This document shows, piece after piece, positions 43,563 to 54,038 of a stretch of DNA of 64,000 nucleotides. Source of the DNA: Aaosphaeria pasadenensis (lineage: Eukaryota; Ascomycota; Dothideomycetes; Pleosporales); the NCBI GenBank assembly GCA_022813625.1, contig JAKLMB010000004.1, positions 310,001 to 374,000 on the forward strand, given 5' to 3'. Numbering within the stretch: the first letter of the stretch is position 1; each line of letters begins with the position of its first letter. A program made the translations under genes and the position numbers. Below the pieces are notes generated by a model, which saw only the letters and a program-made list of their open reading frames with translations, searched no databases and was not told the origin of the DNA.

Positions 43563-45632
43563 ATGGTCGATACCCAATTCACATTCCCCTCCACCGTCGT
43601 CCGGCGAGAGAACAGGCAGGATGGTCGGACGGCGGAGTTTGGTCACTGGAAGAGATATTGCACATTCTACGGACTGGTACTGACGACGACACTTTCTTCC
43701 GTCTTGCTCGCTGCAGACCTCTTCAAGTGGCGCGTCACAGGCTACTTCTTCATCCTCGCCAACAAATATCCAGCTTCGGTGGCTCTGACCGTCCAACTCC
43801 TCGCAGCGTTCTTTGGGCTGATACACGTTGCGGTAATCAGCAGACTGATCAACTATGCCCTGCGCCTTCGACTCAACAAGACCACAGTGACGCTGGACGC
43901 ACTCCGTACCTGGGTGGATATGAGTCTAGCACGCGTGGACTGGGACCTCCCACTGCGATTCTTCTTTCCCGTAATGCTCGTCGTCTTTCTCTCCCTCGTT
44001 CCCGCCGCACTATGGGCCGGCTCCATAACCCCCCTGATCAGTCGAACGACAACGATGGGGACACTACTTCTCCCGAGCTACGAAGACGTTTCACTGATCC
44101 GCGAGTATCCCATGGAGATTGGGAAATCAGGACCGTCCCTGCGGAACAACAAGGGCTTCTTCACCTACTCTGTCGGCATAGGACATCTCGGCAGCCTGCT
44201 CTCTTCAGCAGCATCGGCGTCTTCGCTCAATTCCGTGCACCCCAAGCTCGATAACACGCAGTTCAGCTATCGCGGGCGCTCATACGGGGTCGGAGCCCCC
44301 GCAGGACTAACCGATTCACGCATCAGTTCGAACAGACAGGTCGCGGGCTACATCTACCAGGAGGAGGGTTACCTGACGAACATTACCTGCATCTACAACG
44401 CGACCACCGACTTCACGCTCAAGGGACCCATGGGCGACTGGATCTACGAGGCGTCAGGCCGAATCCCAGACACGGTCGAGAACCCGGAAATGTCGAACTA
44501 CATAGGGCACGACGGAAAGGCCATCGTGGCCATCGGCGTGTCCTACAGCGAGCGCTCGCCCCGACGCTATCTCTCCATCACGGCCGGCGAATCGTACGCC
44601 TTCCTCAATAGCACGCAATGCGAATTCACCTTCACGCCGACCCTCTTCAACGTCACCGTCGACATCTCCAACCTGAACATCACCGTCCGACCCATCGCCG
44701 ACTCCACCATTCCCGACTTCAACCCCTCGCGAAACCTCACCCGCACCGTCGTCCGGCAATTCGAGCTCATGTCCAACGACTTGACGAACCTGTACGTCTC
44801 GCTCCTCGGCGAGGCCTTCAACTCCAGCATAGCCGCCTACAACATGACGCACCTTTCCACGCCGCGGAACCCGATCCCCGAGTCTGTCGCCACGCTCGAG
44901 GGCCTCACAAACTCCCTCGTCGCCATGACCGACGACATGCTCGCCGCCTACGCATCCGCCCAGCTCATCGTCGGCAAGATCTTCACTCCAGCCACCTCCA
45001 CTGTCCACCTGTACGCCCTGCAGTTCGGCCAGCCGGGTTACGTCTACAGCATCTTCGTGCTGAATCTCGTGGTCCTGGCCGCGGTGGTCGCGGAGTGGAC
45101 GCGCACGAGGGGCTGGAGGGAGCTAGGGAGGTGGAATTATCTCGATCCGAGGGACTTGATCGTGGCGGCTAGTAGAGGTGGGAGGGGGTTGAGCGGCGCG
45201 GCGGATAGGTTGGGTATGGCCGAGAGTATCAATGCGACTGCTGGTGGTGGTGATGTGGAGAACGCAGTGGTGGATGGTATCAAGGCGAAGAGGAGGCTGA
45301 GGAAGTTTTCGCTGCTGAGCGATTACGATGAGGGGAATGGGCAGCTGCCTGTCTGTCTGAGAGGCGATGCCGATGGTCATGTTTCCATCGTCCTGGCGGG
45401 CGAGTATGCGGAAGATAGGGGAAGGAGGAGTGCTTCATCACCTGGCAGTGATGAAGGAGAGAATGGCAGTCGCCCCCAGAGGTTAGACGTAAGCGATGCC
45501 GCTTCCTTCTACACCATTGATGAGAAGAGCGCGAAGTTGGATGGTGAGTTTCCGAGGGAAGGGCCGCCGAGGGATTGGTTGATGAAGACGAAGAAGACCA
45601 ATAATAAAGGACTGTTCGGCTGGCTCTGGTAG
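43563..45632 (+). CDS. large fungal membrane glycoprotein, function unknown
   Basis: This intronless gene encodes 689 residues. Three hydrophobic segments lie in the N-terminal 155 residues (YGLVLTTTLSSVLLAADLF, LTVQLLAAFFGLIHVAVI and FFFPVMLVVFLSLVPAALWA). A large domain of about 330 residues follows, with at least eight N-glycosylation sequons (NITC, NATT, NSTQ, NVTV, NITV, NLTR, NSSI, NMTH), so it probably faces the lumen or cell exterior. A fourth membrane segment (YVYSIFVLNLVVLAAVVAEW) comes near residue 500, and a tail of about 170 charged and Ser/Gly-rich residues should be cytosolic. Proteins with this layout are common in Pezizomycotina, but I know no assigned function. Many alternative frames over 44.4-45.6 kb are shadows of its GC-rich codons. 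Confidence 0.85.
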   Translation: MVDTQFTFPSTVVRRENRQDGRTAEFGHWKRYCTFYGLVLTTTLSSVLLAADLFKWRVTGYFFILANKYPASVALTVQLLAAFFGLIHVAVISRLINYALRLRLNKTTVTLDALRTWVDMSLARVDWDLPLRFFFPVMLVVFLSLVPAALWAGSITPLISRTTTMGTLLLPSYEDVSLIREYPMEIGKSGPSLRNNKGFFTYSVGIGHLGSLLSSAASASSLNSVHPKLDNTQFSYRGRSYGVGAPAGLTDSRISSNRQVAGYIYQEEGYLTNITCIYNATTDFTLKGPMGDWIYEASGRIPDTVENPEMSNYIGHDGKAIVAIGVSYSERSPRRYLSITAGESYAFLNSTQCEFTFTPTLFNVTVDISNLNITVRPIADSTIPDFNPSRNLTRTVVRQFELMSNDLTNLYVSLLGEAFNSSIAAYNMTHLSTPRNPIPESVATLEGLTNSLVAMTDDMLAAYASAQLIVGKIFTPATSTVHLYALQFGQPGYVYSIFVLNLVVLAAVVAEWTRTRGWRELGRWNYLDPRDLIVAASRGGRGLSGAADRLGMAESINATAGGGDVENAVVDGIKAKRRLRKFSLLSDYDEGNGQLPVCLRGDADGHVSIVLAGEYAEDRGRRSASSPGSDEGENGSRPQRLDVSDAASFYTIDEKSAKLDGEFPREGPPRDWLMKTKKTNNKGLFGWLW

Positions 45633-46463
45633 TTATTAATGATCGCGGGGGATGTGAGCGAAGGCGTTTTGCCAATCGCCTAGTTTGGCTCTCACCGTTG
45701 GAGTAGACTCATGCTAGATACCCGGTAAAATGAAAAGAGCTGCTTGTCTACAACCCTCTCGTGTGATCTTCTGTACACCAGGTCAAGATGTCCAATGAGA
45801 GAGCATTCTGCCCAGAACTTGGGACCAATTGAGGATGTGAATTGCGATACTTGCGTATGTCTGAGGCGGCCACAAGGGAACGAAAGACCGGGAAATGTTT
45901 TGGTTTGATTTGTTGCCCAGTCTTGTGTAGGGGATATGCGGCACTTGAGAGAAGTGTGCATATGTTGTTTCCTCGTCCACTGTGGTTATGGGGACATATT
46001 GAGCGAAAGTGCTGGCTGGAGATGTCCGCACATCCGCGCACGAGTTGACTATACTAAAGAGGGGATTCTATGGAGTGGCGTAAACGGCACTGTGAGAATT
46101 AAAAGCTAGGTATCGAGAACCACAATGCAATTAGTAGTACACCTATATGTTACTTGGAAGAAACATCAAGGACGGCTTTTTATGAATGCAATGTTGTGTA
46201 AACAAATGATATTCGCAGTAAGCGAGACTAGCTTAGACACCATATAAGAAAGGGTATATGCGAAGAGAAATATATATACACAATAGAAAGGTGCTGGTAG
46301 TCCACTCAAAGAGTCGTGATATGAAAATGTAGTCGGTAGATCAACCGAGTGTCGAATGACCGGTGGTAGGGAGGATGAATGCGATGCGGATACAACGGTG
46401 GGGTAAAGTACAAATTGAAGTTGGTGCGCCTTGTATGCCTCGAGGAATGGAAATGCCGTTCAA
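45633..46463. other. convergent intergenic region
   Basis: About 830 bases between the stops of the membrane glycoprotein and the fungal-specific gene. Short frames at 45692-46041 are not supported. No strong structure seen. Confidence 0.5.
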
Positions 46464-48494
46464 TCAACTCTTCTCTCGTCGAAATATGCCCATGATGCGA
46501 TTCTTGAAGCTTTCACTCTTGCGAGGCCCCTCCTTCGCCTCTTTCACCTTCTTCTTCGTTTTCTCTCGCTTGCCTTCTTTGCTCCTCGATCGTGCTTCCC
46601 TCTTTTTGGCCTTCTCTTTCTTCTCGTTCATGACGAACATGCTTGTAGGGCGTGATTTGAAGCCCTTTCCTTCGGTGACCCCCGAGTCCCACAATCCAGC
46701 AGTTGTAACTGGCTCGTAGGCAGACTGCGCCTTCAGAGCTCTCAAATTCAATGCTGGTGACATTGGCGGGCTGACAGGAGCGTGCAAATCTGATGTCACG
46801 ATTTCTGGAGGAACCTCGGTAACGTCTGGTGACGGAAGTGATGGGCTTGGACTCTGACTGTCCGGGGGTGTATCAGGAAGGCCGAGTTCTCTTATTCGCA
46901 GCTTTTCAATACTGTGCTTGCTCACACGTTCCTCCTCGGTCTCGGGCAGTGGTAGCTCTTCGAAAGCCATGCCATGGCGTAAGCGGAAACTGCCCCGTTT
47001 TATATTGAGGTCGGCATTGCCAGTGGAATTAGAGCGGCGAGATCGATTCGTGATGCGGGGAGATGAGGATGGCGAAACTCTTGTGGAGACTGGCGAAAGA
47101 GGCTGGTTGGTGAAGCTGCTTCGGCGCTGTAATTTCTGGGTACTGGCCCGTATTAATTTCGGGATACTCCGACGAGTATCATCCAGGGTTGATGCAGGGG
47201 AGATAGACCGGGGGGTGTCAATGAAAGACATAGATACGGTGCGGTTTGGTGGTGGGATAAGAGCCGTAGAGAGAGGTAGTGGGCAAAGGACATTTTTCGA
47301 ATTGTTGTAGGCTACCGACCAGTGTTCAGAAAAGGCAACCCATATGCCAGATGCAACGATGAAGCGACGAAGTGTCTCATCAGTTGTTCTTGAGGGACAC
47401 TCATTCGCTTTAGCATCGAAAAACCCAGCATCAAGACGGGTGAGATCGGGGGTTATCGGCGCGGTGTTGCAAACAGGAGTAGTAGGTGAAGTCACGTCGG
47501 GCATCTTGTATGAATCCAGAACGTTGATGCTTGCTCGAGACATAGTTGCAATGACTGGATGGCGCCGCGAATTAGCACTGATGGTGCTGAAATTGAACTT
47601 CAGGTCCGATCCAAGTCCCGTCGCAGCTTGTCCCTGAGAGGAACTGGACATGGTAGAAACTCGACGAGAATGCACCGGTTTCGGAATCCATCGGGATTTC
47701 AATAATAAGCCATGCTCATCAACACAGGTAAATTCATAGCCACCATTCGGCATAAGTGTAACGTCCCAATGAGAGCCATCGTCCAGGAGTATCTCTGTCT
47801 TCTCCATCGCCTCTTTGTCCCCCTTTTTCGACGGGCAAATTATGCCCATGACATCCCTGGTTCCCCAACGCTCATCATCCGACTTCTCATCTTCCTCACT
47901 GGCATCGTATGTGTCTGCCTTGACAATCAATAGATCATTGGGACAAAGCTTTCCTTTGGTATTGAAGGTACGGGCAAGGCGGCGAGTGGATCGAGGAGCA
48001 AGGAGCGAAAAGGGTATTACTTCGTAAACTGGTTTCGGCCGGCGTTGCGAATAGACTTGATGTAATTGCAGAAGGACTTTGGGACGTATGTGTAGTTTCT
48101 GGCGGGGACCAGTGAAAGGGGGCGGCTGCGCTAGATTGTAGATCGTCTTGGGACGGTGGCCCCGTTTCTTTGGTTTCTCTGCAAGAGAGCCGTTGCTTCC
48201 TGAAGACACTGGCCGGGAGGGAGGAGGGGAGAGTATAGGACTGTCATGCTCGTGTACGACTGTTCGATCGGCTTTAGTTCGTTCGGGGGCATCGGCCTGC
48301 GACGTTGATTCTTCTACGTAAGGAGATGGGACATTTTGAGGAGCGGTTTGCCCTCTTATGACTGAATTAAAGATGGAGAGTGGCATTTGCGAAAGGAAAT
48401 GTCCATTGCCAGGACGACTGTCAGAAGGTCGGGGCGGTGAATACTCGTGGCCGTGTTTTGCTGCGGCATCTGCTGTCAACATGTCCAGCAACAT
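46464..48494 (-). CDS. fungal-specific Ser/Pro-rich protein, function unknown
   Basis: An intronless frame of 676 residues from the ATG at 48494 (MLLDMLTADAAAKHGHEY); the frame is open a few codons further up but begins there with GTG. A conserved-looking block at about 110-280 includes RPKTIYNLAQPPPFTGPRQK, a beta-rich stretch with ILLDDGSHWDVTLMPNGGYE and GLLLKSRWIPKP, possibly a PH-like or other small beta domain. A second compact segment, LRRFIVASGIWVAFSEHW, lies near 385-405. The remainder is low-complexity Ser/Pro/Thr with SP and TP sites, ending in a very basic tail (KKEKAKKREARSRSKEGKRE). No catalytic motif is visible. A seven-codon upstream reading frame (start at 48521) precedes it, unless an unseen intron joins that start to the body. 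Confidence 0.8.
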   Translation of the reverse strand: MLLDMLTADAAAKHGHEYSPPRPSDSRPGNGHFLSQMPLSIFNSVIRGQTAPQNVPSPYVEESTSQADAPERTKADRTVVHEHDSPILSPPPSRPVSSGSNGSLAEKPKKRGHRPKTIYNLAQPPPFTGPRQKLHIRPKVLLQLHQVYSQRRPKPVYEVIPFSLLAPRSTRRLARTFNTKGKLCPNDLLIVKADTYDASEEDEKSDDERWGTRDVMGIICPSKKGDKEAMEKTEILLDDGSHWDVTLMPNGGYEFTCVDEHGLLLKSRWIPKPVHSRRVSTMSSSSQGQAATGLGSDLKFNFSTISANSRRHPVIATMSRASINVLDSYKMPDVTSPTTPVCNTAPITPDLTRLDAGFFDAKANECPSRTTDETLRRFIVASGIWVAFSEHWSVAYNNSKNVLCPLPLSTALIPPPNRTVSMSFIDTPRSISPASTLDDTRRSIPKLIRASTQKLQRRSSFTNQPLSPVSTRVSPSSSPRITNRSRRSNSTGNADLNIKRGSFRLRHGMAFEELPLPETEEERVSKHSIEKLRIRELGLPDTPPDSQSPSPSLPSPDVTEVPPEIVTSDLHAPVSPPMSPALNLRALKAQSAYEPVTTAGLWDSGVTEGKGFKSRPTSMFVMNEKKEKAKKREARSRSKEGKREKTKKKVKEAKEGPRKSESFKNRIMGIFRREKS

Positions 48495-51118
48495 GGCTAC
48501 CGCCACTTAAGAGTTACGGAAGGTCGACATCTTGAGAAGCTGTTAGCAACAGAACATGAAAATAATATGGACGAAGTCGACAAAGAGGCGGAAGGGGGCT
48601 ACAAAGTATCCATCCCTCCTTGGTGTGGGCGGGCCATGGCTTTTGTGTTTAGACAGCTTGGGTCCAGCTCGCGGCTGTGCGCAAAAGAGTTTGGGACGGT
48701 GAGCCCCTCGTAACTTAGGCGCACAGTATGTAATACGTAAATATACGACAGGGCTGACACTTACAAGCCACAGTAATGCACCAATTTCGAATGTGTTTTG
48801 TGTACGGAGTATTAGTATGTAGGCAGGGCTAGGCTGCTATCGTGACCCAAGGAGAAAAGCGAGAGTATCAAAACGGATGAGAATCACGATGGTAGGTTGG
48901 TGGGCAGGCGGAGGATAAAAGACTGAGGAGGTGGTGGTCTCCCCCGCAATAGTTAAAGGAGGCTCCTCATTGAGTCCGGTCGTGAGACATGGCAGCACTC
49001 ATCTTTGTCCGCCGCTGTACGCACGAGGCAGAACAGAGTGGCTCCGTGCAGGCTGCTGGCTGGATGCTGGACAGCATTGTCAATCATGCCGGGTCCCGCT
49101 AGTGTGCTGAAGGAGATCCAACACCTTGCCAGAAACACAATTGGGGTCGCCGGATGTGGATAAGACGATTAGGGCTAGGGAATTGCCATTGGCTGTAAGC
49201 ACTTGCTTTTCACTTTGAACAGCGTCTTGTAAATCTTAAACGCCAAAGTGGAAACATCTTGGCACAGCCGGTTGGGGGTGAGAACTCCCTTGGACTTCGG
49301 CAACCGACTAGGTATCACAGATCCACGCCCTGCCTAACAAGCTTACGTGGGTTGTAAATCTCCGCTCTCGGGTCACGGAGGATCACTGTGTGGGTGAGAT
49401 TGGAAGAGATCTGTGGCGTCATAAAGCTGAGCACAGCAAGGAAAGCAGCATCCGCAGGCATCCGAGGGACGGGTGGAGAGGGTAGTATGTAATACTTGTG
49501 ATGATGGTCGACGACTCGATCATGGTGATGGTGATCAGGAAGCAGTAGCACTAGCTGGCTGAACAGGAGTGGATATGGTTCGTCGCAATGTTTTCCTGTA
49601 TGGATGTGGCGTCCGGGAGGCGTGGGGCTGGGATGGGAGGAATGAATGCCCGTCTCGCCAGTGCAAGGACCGGGGGAGAATTTATTGTACGAGTACGAGG
49701 TTTTCAGTACATACTTGTGGAAGGTTGAGGTTGTTTGATGGATAGATGTGTACTGTGTACAGTGTAGTGGTGAATGGTGAATGGTGAATGGTTGGATTGG
49801 GTGAATTGTACGAGAATACGGACGAGATCAGATGCGAGAATGTTTGAAAGACGCTTGGCACCATTCCTAAAGTGGTAAGGTCGCGGTATTCCGTAGGCGG
49901 GGCAACGATTGACCGAGTCCGAAAGAGTCCACACCCCTTCCATCAGCCATTCACTCCTACGCTCGTACTAACTACTACTTGATTACGGAGTACCTAATGA
50001 CACTATCCCATCATCCTTGAAACATTCATGACAGGCATTCGCGAAGCAGCATAACGGACATTCTCGTACCTAATTACTGTACTGTATGTACTGTACTGTG
50101 TTGTACTTACCTACTCTTACAATAGCAACGCGATGAATGACCATGACAATGACCTCGAGCACTCCCTTACTGTACGCTGACAACACATGAACTATTCTGA
50201 AACTCGAAATTCCAAGAAACTTTCTGCCAGTACAAGGTTTGAGTAAGCGCTTTAGTCGCTCCCGCTCGATGATAATGACGATGAAATTGCTTCCAAACCC
50301 AACAAGAATGAAAAAAACCAAGAGAATCCAAGCCTCTAGAGATAGATCATTACGTCTTGTACCTGTACCTGTACCTGGAAGCAACACTACACTAATTATT
50401 ACAGAAACTACTCCATACAGAATTATGACAACCTAGAACTGTTACTATACATACAGCCTCGTGGTGTGTGGGTCATTTACCAAGGCACGAACTACACAGT
50501 TACCTACCTACCGTGCTACCATACCCACATGCCAACCAAAGGCCTGGCCTACGTCTACGTCTACGCCTACGCCTACCAAAATCGTGACCATTACATCAAC
50601 TTTGAGCTATTATTATTCTTGTTCGCACGACAAAAAGTTTTCTTTCTCACCGCCAACGCCAGCACACACCACCCCTTCCATCCTCAGTATCTGGTCCGCT
50701 GCAAGTACATTTGCTTGTGATCGAGATCATATCCAATTAGTAGATTGTACACTACTCGACTCGACTCGGAGGGTCCTACCGCCGTTGTCCGCCCTCGGCG
50801 CCGCCTACTTCCACCTTCCGAGCCAAGTCAGCTGGACAACCACTCGTACATCGCAAATTCTAACTCGTCCTACGTGGATGTACGCTGCACGTACGATATC
50901 AATTATCACCTCAATCTGCGCAGAGCGTCGCTGTCGGGATTTCGATTCGGCCGATTCCCGCTCAATAGAATTTTCACAATAGCGAACCTACCTTACAAGT
51001 TACATCGTGGACAGAAGAAAAATTGTTGATTACTCCACTCAAGATCGCGCTCGGATGATCATATAATCATTATCCAGGCCCAAATCTCTCCACTTACCGA
51101 GGCGTCAAAGAAGCCGCT
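48495..51118. other. gene-free divergent region
   Basis: About 2.6 kb between divergent starts with no supported gene. It holds TACGGAGTA copies at 48803-48811 and 49984-49992, a TGAATGG x3 repeat at 49771-49791 and GTACTGTA-type runs near 50080-50105. A 173-codon frame (50461-50982) lies over TACG/CTAC-rich low-complexity DNA and is not accepted. Confidence 0.5.
49771..49791. repeat. TGAATGG heptamer x3
   Basis: Three perfect 7-bp units. Just upstream is a small inverted repeat, ACTGT-GT-ACAGT (49752-49763). Confidence 0.75.
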
Positions 51119-53374
51119 ATGCCACCGCCGCCACATCAATTGCATGGGCAAGCTGCCCATGCAGAGCCAGGGACACACAATGCTGCATCGAATCCTGCCT
51201 ACTCGGACTCGAATCCACGCATTCGCCAACTGGTAGACTGGTTCACAGGCGCTGGTGGTTGGCTGCACCCTGACGTGCGCATAGTACAGGATGAAGCAGG
51301 TGGCTTCCATGTAATTGCTTGCTCAGACTCAGATACAGATGGCTACCAGTTGGTAGCGAAGGGTCATATTCGGTCGACGTTGTCGTATCTCAACCTTGAT
51401 CATACTCAAGATGCTGTTCCAAACGTGACAAGTCCTCTCCAACGGTTACTAGGAAAAATCCCCAATCACATCTTGACTTATCTTTTCCTTGTCGAGCAGC
51501 GCAGTCTTGGAGACAAATCACCATGGGAGCACTACATTGCATGCTTACCTGTACAGGAGACAATGACAACGCCTCTGTTCTTTTCTGAAGAAGACGCAGC
51601 CTACATGAAAGGCACTCCAGTCTACAACAGTCTCTCCGCTCAGAAAACTGCACTGTTTGAGGAATGGGAAAAAGCGCGATCCTTCATGGTCAAGGCTGGC
51701 CTCTCGGACGAGGCAGTCTATCAAGCTTGTGACTTGTAAGTTGGTCCCATTTCACGCCCGGGGTGCATTTATGCCGCACGTTGTCATCTCGTACGAATCG
51801 AAGGGCCAATCTATCTCACAATGTGTAAAGTTGCCCTGGCTAGCTCTATTGTTCCTCCTCAGACTTGCCGGAGCTCAGCTTACCATTCCTGTCTTAACCT
51901 GTTGTCACTATTGCCAAAAGCGGACACTGCTGACAGCAAGCAGTGAGTCGTATCTCTGGGCCGTAACCATAATCACATCTCGCGCCTTCATCTCGCAAGC
52001 CATACTCCCAACTCTACCAAAATTCTCTCTGCTGTTCCCTGTAATCGACCTACTTGACCATTCTCCCACAGCTCGGGCCCAGTGGGACTTCACGGTTCGC
52101 GACTCTTTCTCCTTGAAGCTCTCCCAACCGTTCCGGTTCGGCGCCGAGCTGTTTAATAACTATGGACCAAAACATAATGGCGAACTCTTGTACGGCTATG
52201 GTTTCGCAATTCCGAACAATCCGGTCGAGCAAATCCATCTGAAGGTCCGATTTGGTGAAGCTGCCCAGTGGGAATTAGCCCAGTTCAATAAACCAGGTGT
52301 CTTGCCTTTCGACCTTGACCCGCAACTTTGCGAGGAACCTTTTGATAATGATCTCCTCTTCCGACCAAAGGGTTCACCGCTCGGACGATACCGCAACCGA
52401 GTCCCCTGCTTGGCTGCCTGCCCTCCGCAATATGTCCTCTCGAATTACCAGGCTGCTCTCCGACAGCGAGTGATACGGGCTGAAGCCGTCCAAGACCCGT
52501 CCTTTCCAGGAACGAGGATAACGTTGGCTACGATCAAGCCCTTCTACGCATTCATTCAACGAAGACTTGCCGAACTTTCCCAATCTCGTTCAGCTGCACC
52601 TTCACCCCAGAACAAAAAGCAACGATTCGCTTCCATATATCGAGATGGCCAGCTCAAAGTCGTCCGCAGCCTGCATGATGAATTGTCTGCTCACTTCAAC
52701 TCCGTCAGGACGTCTGAAGCAAGCCCGAAACATGGCATATTGACCACGACAGAGGCACTAAAAACGCTGAAGCAGTACTCCCCAGAGCACTACGAGAACT
52801 TCAAGACCGGCGTCCGAGCCGGCTGGCCCAACTTCGACGTCGAAGAGGATATTGATGCCCTCGCCGCCACGGCAGAGGAATTTCTCGTCTGGGCACTCTT
52901 ACTCGTCGTCATGCACGCCGTGGCATCGTAAGTTCGCTCCCCTAGCAAAACAGCACACCGCCAAATCAAAAAGCACACCACTAACGGACGATATGCAGCG
53001 ACTCCCCAACCATCGGCCCATGGCTCGTCGATATCATAGCGGCATATCGCATTCCCAGGTTACCCAACTTCAACTTACTACTGGACGACGAAGATGAAGA
53101 CCTCGAGTTCCTCACCCAAGTCGTTGCCTCCGCCGTCGCCCTAGGAGATGAGACATGGAAGGCGGTGAATGCCCTCCCCAAGCTCGATCTCGTGATCACA
53201 TGGGCGCTGTGTGTGGCCCGTTGCGAAGTGCTAACGCTTCCCGACCTGCAGAATCCGCAATTGGACAGACATTGCTTGTATATGTCGAGTGATGGCGACC
53301 ACGTAGAAGGCGAGGAACCATGGATCTTGAAGGATGTCGAGGTGGGGGATTGGAGAGACATTGTGCTGGACTGA
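51119..53374 (+). CDS. SET-domain protein methyltransferase (SETD/Rkm-like)
   Basis: Three exons, 51119-51735, 51944-52927 and 52999-53374, give 658 residues. The split SET domain begins near residue 45 (GGWLHPDVRIVQDEAGGFHV), continues through an inserted helical region, and closes with AVTIITSRAF, PVIDLLDHSP and ELFNNYGPKHNGELL-YGYGF (about 274-293). This last motif carries the tyrosine expected in the active site of Rubisco-LSMT, SETD3 and yeast Rkm-type enzymes, which methylate lysine or histidine in non-histone proteins. A helical C-terminal substrate-binding domain follows. Introns have GTAAGT donors; exon 2 starts after AAGCAG and exon 3 after ATGCAG, and both joins keep frame. Intron 1 is rather long (208 bases). 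In the usual Asn-His motif the Asn is replaced by Asp (LLDHSP). The target protein is unknown. It is tail to tail with VPS13. Confidence 0.88.
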
Positions 53375-54038
53375 GTGGGCACTGTCTAGGTTAGGAGCCT
53401 CGTTGCGCAGTGTTTCGCACAGGATAGATTCATTGAGAAGAGAGGGAAGGAGCTTCGATAGAACATGGGTTTAGGGGATTGATCGTTCATGGATCAGGCA
53501 GGCGCACTGGATAAACAAAAGCAATTAGATCATTGAGCAGGTAGACACGTGCATACCCAACACTTTACACCAAAACATCGTTACACAAACACCCCATCCT
53601 CAACGGCCATTCCCTGTATGGTTGGGCTTCTTCTCAACATGTCATGCTCGGGGTAGTTACACTCAATAAATGATGAAATACCATGATTTCTTTAATTTCT
53701 TGTTTCTCTCCAGAGATTTCGTCCTTGTTCATTACTTCTTACAGAGCCCAATGCATGTACCATACCAACAGCAATGGGAATAAGAATCCTACACGACGCA
53801 CTTGAGAAAGAGGCTGGAGTATCCTACAACGCACAGCATATAAAACAGAATATTGAAGCATTAAAAATGATGTTTACTTATGAGGAAGAAAAGAGAAGAG
53901 TAACACATCGACGAAGGATATCAATCTGCCAACCTATCCGGCCCCTACCCTGCCAATCGTTTCATTCATCCAAAGATGTAATTATTTCCATACCAAAGAG
54001 GAAAGGAAAAAGAAGAAGAAAAGTAAGAACGTTCCAAC
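53375..54038. other. convergent intergenic region, SET / VPS13
   Basis: About 660 bases between two stop codons. A 120-codon plus-strand frame (53774-54136) runs into the VPS13 end in antisense and is not accepted. No strong structure seen. Confidence 0.5.

Noticed and set aside
44454..45008. 184-codon frame opposite the membrane glycoprotein
   Set aside because: Gly/Val/Asp-rich antisense shadow of a GC-rich gene.
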